Shown piece by piece: positions 60,050-64,000 of a DNA stretch of 64,000 bases. The stretch comes from Evansella alkalicola (GTDB taxonomy: Bacteria > Bacillota > Bacilli > Bacillales > Salisediminibacteriaceae). Where the stretch lies: the NCBI RefSeq assembly GCF_019042735.1, contig NZ_JAHQCR010000075.1:1-64000 (forward strand), in the 5' to 3' direction. Numbering within the stretch: position 1 is the stretch's first letter; the number at the start of each line of letters is the position of its first letter. A program made the position numbers and the translations under genes. Below the pieces are notes generated by a model. It was not told where the DNA came from, did no database searches, and saw only the letters and a list, made by a program, of their open reading frames with translations.

Positions 60050-61834
60050 ATGAAACCAGAAGCTCCAATGGGAGAGCGAACATCATCGTCAATTAGAAAG
60101 AAGCTGAGAATGACCCCAAGTGAAGCTATCGTAGAAACTTTACTAGCAGAAGGTGTAGATCATGTTACGGGAATTCTTGGATCCGCTTTCATGGATATGC
60201 TCGATTTATTTCCAGCAGCAGGCATTCGATTTCTTCCCGTTCGCCACGAACAAAGTGCTGCTCATATGGAAGATGCTTACACACGGATTACAGGAAAAGC
60301 AGGCGTTGTCATTGGTCAAAACGGACCTGGGATTACGAATATGGTAACTTCTGTTGCAGCTGCAAATATGGCTCACACTCCGATGGTTGTCATTTCCCCT
60401 TCAGCTGGAACGAAAACAATTGGTTGGGATGGGTTCCAAGAATGTGACCAAGTTTCCGTATTTGAAAGTATAACAAAAGAGACTGTAAAGGTGACTCACC
60501 CTGAGCGAGTAGCTGATTGTTTGCGGACTGCCTTTAGAATTGCTTATGCAGAGCGTGGTCCTGTTTTGTATGACATTCCTCGAGATTATTTTTATGGAGA
60601 ACTGGAGGATTACATACTTGAACCACATCAGTATCGTGTAGATCAGCGTGGCTATGGTTCTTCAGAACATATTGATGAAGCAGTGCAACTATTAGAGTCG
60701 GCGAAAAATCCAGTGATTCTCTCTGGAAGAGGGGTTGTTGATGCAGAGGCCATTCCAGTTGTAACAGACCTGGCTGAATTTTTAACAGCACCAGTAGCTG
60801 TTTCTTATATGCACAACGATGCCTTCCCGGCAGACCATTCGTTAGCTGTTGGGCCAATCGGTTATATGGGAGCGAAATCGGCAATGTATTCCTTAAAGGA
60901 AGCGGATGTGATTTTAGCAGTAGGAACGAGGTTGTCCGTATTTGGAACGTTACCAAGTTATGATATCGACTATTTTCCAAAGGATGCAAAGATCATTCAA
61001 ATTGATATTAACCCTAGACATATTGGTAGAACACACCCTGTGGAAGTAGGAATCATTGGGGATGCGAAAGCCTCCACAATGGAGATTTTCAATAGACTCA
61101 AAAGTAAATCAGCAAACACTTTATCTAAGGAAAATCAGGAAAAGCTTAATCAAATCACTGAAAGAAAAGCTGATTGGGCAAGTGAATTAGAAGAGTTGGC
61201 AATGACGCCAGGGGATCCTATGAATCCTCGGAGAGCGCTCTATGAGATTGCCAATCTACTTACGCCCGAAACAGTTGTTACTTCAGATATTGGCAATGTG
61301 TCTTCCACATCAAATGCTTATTTAAAATTTACAAAATCCCGTAAACATCTTGCCGCTTTAACTTTTGGTAACTGTGGTTTTGCATATCCAGCTGCCTTAG
61401 GGGCGAAGATTGCGAATCCAAACAATCCAGTGGTAGCAATAATTGGTGACGGTGCGTGGGGGATGAGCCTTCATGAGGTAAGTACAGCTGTAGAACAGAA
61501 GCTTCCAGTAGTAGCATGTGTATTTAATAACGGAGCTTGGTGTGCGGAAAAGAAAAACCAAGTGGATTTCTATAATAATAGATTTGTAGGAGCTGACATT
61601 GAAGGACCAAACTTTGCTGAAGTAGCAAAATCAATGGGGGCAAAGGGAGTACGAGTAGATAATCCTGAACAATTGCGTACAGAATTTATGAAAGCGCTTC
61701 AATCAGATGAGCCAACCGTATTGGATATTATGGTAGACGGTAGCCAACTGGCACCTCCATTTAGGAAGGACGCCTTGAAGATGCCTACAAGATTACTAGA
61801 AAAATATGCACATTTAGACTATCGAAACTGGTGA
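60050..61834 (+). CDS. xsc: Sulfoacetaldehyde acetyltransferase (TPP-dependent)
   Basis: A 594-residue ThDP enzyme. Xsc cleaves sulfoacetaldehyde with phosphate to acetyl phosphate and sulfite. Evidence: RHEQSAAHMEDAYTRITGKAGVVIGQNGPGI (catalytic Glu, in part), SAFMDMLDLFPAAGIRFLPV, IPRDYFYGELE, and C-terminal GDGAWGMSLHEV (ThDP motif), WCAEKKNQVDFYNNRFVGADIEGP and PPFRKDALKMP. These follow Xsc and not acetolactate synthase. The N-terminus has about 18 extra residues; an ATG at 60110 is an alternative start. It sits in a GntR-xsc-TPP-BASS operon; no pta is next to it. Confidence 0.82.
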   Translation: MKPEAPMGERTSSSIRKKLRMTPSEAIVETLLAEGVDHVTGILGSAFMDMLDLFPAAGIRFLPVRHEQSAAHMEDAYTRITGKAGVVIGQNGPGITNMVTSVAAANMAHTPMVVISPSAGTKTIGWDGFQECDQVSVFESITKETVKVTHPERVADCLRTAFRIAYAERGPVLYDIPRDYFYGELEDYILEPHQYRVDQRGYGSSEHIDEAVQLLESAKNPVILSGRGVVDAEAIPVVTDLAEFLTAPVAVSYMHNDAFPADHSLAVGPIGYMGAKSAMYSLKEADVILAVGTRLSVFGTLPSYDIDYFPKDAKIIQIDINPRHIGRTHPVEVGIIGDAKASTMEIFNRLKSKSANTLSKENQEKLNQITERKADWASELEELAMTPGDPMNPRRALYEIANLLTPETVVTSDIGNVSSTSNAYLKFTKSRKHLAALTFGNCGFAYPAALGAKIANPNNPVVAIIGDGAWGMSLHEVSTAVEQKLPVVACVFNNGAWCAEKKNQVDFYNNRFVGADIEGPNFAEVAKSMGAKGVRVDNPEQLRTEFMKALQSDEPTVLDIMVDGSQLAPPFRKDALKMPTRLLEKYAHLDYRNW

Positions 61835-61850
61835 AGGGGAGGGGTTTAGA

Positions 61851-63605
61851 ATGCCCGAAATGAGTGGAGGAGAAGTAATAGCAAAAATGCTAAGCAAGGA
61901 AAACGTAGAAAAAGTGTTTGGAATCATAGATGGAACGTATTTTGGTTTCTATTCCAATCTTGAAAAAAATGGGATTGACCTTGTTACACCGAGGCATGAA
62001 ACAAGTGCTGCCCACATGGCTGGGGCTTATGCTAGGCTAACAGGGAAGTTAGGTGTTTGTATGGCAAGTAATGGACCTGGTGTTGCCAATATACTTCCTG
62101 GTCTGGTTGTTGAAGAGGCGGAAGGAAATAGAGTGTTAGTTATTACAAGTGCCCGAAGAACGGGAATTATGTACCCAGATAGGGGGGGAACCTATCAATG
62201 TTTTGACCAGACGGGTGTGATCTCGAAGATGGCCAAATGGAGTGCAGCGGTCCCTTCTTTCGATCGAATTCCTGAAATGATGAGAAAGGCACTTAGGATG
62301 TGCTATGAGGGTAGACCTGGAGTGGTACACCTTGATATTCCAGAGAATATCATCAACAGTAAAGTAAAAACGGATGTTACCTTTTGGGAACCTCATCAAT
62401 ATCGTATAGTTGACCCTATTACACCGACAGAAACGCAGCTTAACAAAGTAGTAGATATGCTTCTTGAGGCAGATGCGCCAATGATTCATGCAGGTAGCGG
62501 AGTTATTCATGCCCAAGCCTATGAGGAGTTAGAACTAGTAGCTGAGCTCTTGTCCACCCCTGTTACGACAAGTTGGGCGGCCAGGGGTGTCATGAATGAG
62601 AATCTTGATTTAGCTATTCCAATGGTTCACATTGAACTAAACAATAAAGTAAGAAATGAAGCTGACATCGTGTTAGTACTAGGATCTCGTCTTGGTGAAA
62701 CGGATTGGTGGGGGAAGGCACCATACTGGAAACATCCTTCTAAGCAAAAAATGATTCAGGTGGATATCGACCCAGAGATTATGGGTGCCAATAAACCTGC
62801 TGATATAACCGTTCAAGGGGACATAAAAGTATTTTTAACACAGCTGTATAAAAAGCTATTTGAACGCAGAGCAGATATTTCAACAGAAACACGGAAAGAC
62901 AGGGTGAAGAAATATACGGAAGAGAAACGGGAACACCGAGCTAAGCTAGATCAAGAGCTAGGAGATCTTTCTGTTCCAATGAATTCATCCCATGTAGCCA
63001 ATACGTGTCAAAAGATTTTTCCTGAGGAGTCAGCTGTAGTGGTGGATGGTGGAAATGCAGCAATATGGGCCAACTTCTATTATAAGTTCGTGAAACCAGG
63101 TAAAGTACTTTCCACTTATAAATTTGGAATGTTAGGTGCAGGTGTGGCACAAGCGTTAGGTGCCGCTGTTGCAAATCCTGATTATCCAGTCTGCTGCATT
63201 ATCGGTGATGGTGCCATGGGCTTTCAGCCACAGGAAATAGAGACAGCTGTGAGAAATAATATGAAAATCATTTATTTAGTTGTTTGTGATAAACAGTGGG
63301 GAATGGTGAAAATGAATCAGCAATTCTCCTTAAAGCCAATTAAGACGTTAGTTAAAAAATCGTTATCCCGGGAAGAAACAATTAATGCAGACTTAGAAGA
63401 AATTCAGTTTGATAAGCTAGCAGAAAGTATGGGGGCACATGGTGAACGAGTAAGTGATCCTGCAGAATTGGAAGAGGCTATTCAACGGTCCATGGAAAGT
63501 GGGAAATGTGCAGTGATTCATGTAGATGTGAATCCAGTAAAACATATGTGGGCACCAGGATTAAAATATTTCAAAGATATGCATGCGGAGCCGAAGGGTA
63601 AATGA
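61851..63605 (+). CDS. ThDP-dependent decarboxylase/synthase-like enzyme, substrate unknown
   Basis: A 584-residue protein with the three-domain ThDP plan. Catalytic Glu in PRHETSAAHMAGAYARLTG, a middle domain (about 195-330, LLEADAPMIHAGSGVIHAQA), and the ThDP motif GDGAMGFQPQEIETAVRNN with CDKQWGMVKMNQ. GGGGAGGGG precedes the ATG 14 nt after xsc. It resembles oxalyl-CoA decarboxylase or acetolactate synthase in layout but does not have the Xsc-specific motifs. Gene context suggests formation or use of a sulfonated or other short aldehyde, perhaps decarboxylating sulfopyruvate to sulfoacetaldehyde; that is inference only. Confidence 0.75.
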   Translation: MPEMSGGEVIAKMLSKENVEKVFGIIDGTYFGFYSNLEKNGIDLVTPRHETSAAHMAGAYARLTGKLGVCMASNGPGVANILPGLVVEEAEGNRVLVITSARRTGIMYPDRGGTYQCFDQTGVISKMAKWSAAVPSFDRIPEMMRKALRMCYEGRPGVVHLDIPENIINSKVKTDVTFWEPHQYRIVDPITPTETQLNKVVDMLLEADAPMIHAGSGVIHAQAYEELELVAELLSTPVTTSWAARGVMNENLDLAIPMVHIELNNKVRNEADIVLVLGSRLGETDWWGKAPYWKHPSKQKMIQVDIDPEIMGANKPADITVQGDIKVFLTQLYKKLFERRADISTETRKDRVKKYTEEKREHRAKLDQELGDLSVPMNSSHVANTCQKIFPEESAVVVDGGNAAIWANFYYKFVKPGKVLSTYKFGMLGAGVAQALGAAVANPDYPVCCIIGDGAMGFQPQEIETAVRNNMKIIYLVVCDKQWGMVKMNQQFSLKPIKTLVKKSLSREETINADLEEIQFDKLAESMGAHGERVSDPAELEEAIQRSMESGKCAVIHVDVNPVKHMWAPGLKYFKDMHAEPKGK

Positions 63606-64000
63606 TGGATATCGATCAAGTCTTATTGAATTTCAATCCTACTTCCTTAATGATTCTAAACATTTTTATCGGATTTGTCATGTTTGGCGTCGCCTTGGAT
63701 CTGAAAGTGCAGGATTTTAAAAATGCTTTTTCTACACCGAAGCCCATGCTTATTGGGTTATTCTCACAATTTGTGCTTTTACCAGCATTCACGTTTTTAC
63801 TCGTGTTGGCAATTCAACCGAGACCAAGCATTGCCCTTGGACTGTTGCTCATTGCAGCTTGTCCTGGGGGCAATCTATCTAACTTCATGACCCATTTGGC
63901 GAAAGGAAATACAGCACTATCTATTAATATGTCAGCAGTGGCTACAGTGGCAGCAATTGTTATGACCCCAATGAATGTCATGTTTTGGGGCTCGTTGCTT
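63605..64000 (+). CDS. BASS-family (bile acid:Na+ symporter-like) transporter, cut by window end
   Basis: The first 132 residues are visible. It starts at ATG 63605, sharing one base with the TGA of the previous gene; GAAGGG lies 6 nt upstream. Hydrophobic helices and the family segments LNIFIGFVMFGVALDLKVQDF, then CPGGNLSNFMTHLAKGNTALSINMS are present (crossing-helix Na+ site region). BASS transporters carry bile acids, pyruvate and other organic anions; here it may import the sulfonate or export a product. The rest lies beyond 64000. Confidence 0.8.
   Translation, partial: MDIDQVLLNFNPTSLMILNIFIGFVMFGVALDLKVQDFKNAFSTPKPMLIGLFSQFVLLPAFTFLLVLAIQPRPSIALGLLLIAACPGGNLSNFMTHLAKGNTALSINMSAVATVAAIVMTPMNVMFWGSLL

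Overview
The window looks like a chromosomal stretch from a low-GC, spore-forming-type Firmicute, most likely a Bacillaceae member of the alkaliphilic or halotolerant Bacillus/Evansella kind. This rests on strong AGGAGG ribosome sites with many TTG and GTG starts, a typical Bacillus gene set (YdbS/YdbT PH-domain pair, YetF-like DUF421 protein, YhaQP/NatAB-like and YhcG-like ABC systems, M3 oligopeptidase, galKET, ydaLM-like exopolysaccharide genes), and abundant intrinsic terminators. The genus is an inference.

Layout. 1-2.2 kb: an IS3-family element whose right end lies inside a 52-bp tandem array. 2.4-16.5 kb: a mosaic of small genes: a TPR/dynamin-like giant, DUF1761 and DUF421 membrane proteins, a GNAT acetyltransferase, a Gly/Pro/Tyr-rich protein, a VapBC toxin-antitoxin pair between duplicated terminators, a 5'-truncated hemerythrin relic, a V4R protein, a MarR regulator opposite a 36-residue membrane microprotein, a pentapeptide-repeat protein, a DinB-like protein and a cytoplasmic GH9 glycosidase. 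16.5-23 kb: a second 52-bp array, a frameshifted membrane gene, MerR + ABC exporter, then GntR + ABC exporter. 23-29.4 kb: two CBO0543-like membrane proteins, a DUF2161 nuclease-fold protein, a 51-bp array and a DinG/XPD-like helicase. 29.9-35.6 kb: an exopolysaccharide locus (UDP-GlcNAc 2-epimerase, GH113-like anchored glycosidase, DUF2334 deacetylase-like protein, frameshifted GT2). 35.7-39.9 kb: M3 oligopeptidase, flavin oxidoreductase, a probable selenocysteine-containing thioredoxin-fold lipoprotein, and a 52-bp array. 40-45 kb: galK-galE-galT plus an APH-fold kinase. 45-56.5 kb: membrane and surface genes, EamA transporter, YdbST, a staygreen homologue, a LuxR/GAF regulator and a TPR lipoprotein. 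56.6-64 kb: an FGGY sugar kinase under an AraR-like operator, a 15-unit 52-bp array, and a GntR-xsc-TPP enzyme-BASS transporter operon for sulfonate or related carbon use, cut by the window end.

The two most notable signals are these. (1) A TGA codon sits exactly at the redox position of a thioredoxin-fold lipoprotein (UxxC), and a hairpin fitting the bacterial SECIS model follows it. (2) Five intergenic tandem arrays of four sequence families all keep an indel-free 52-bp (one 51-bp) period, close to five helical turns, and nearly every unit carries a dyad. Around them is a dispersed family of hairpins (GGGACGGTTCT-type and CCTGCCCC-type) that act as terminators and in one case supply the 3' end of a gene.
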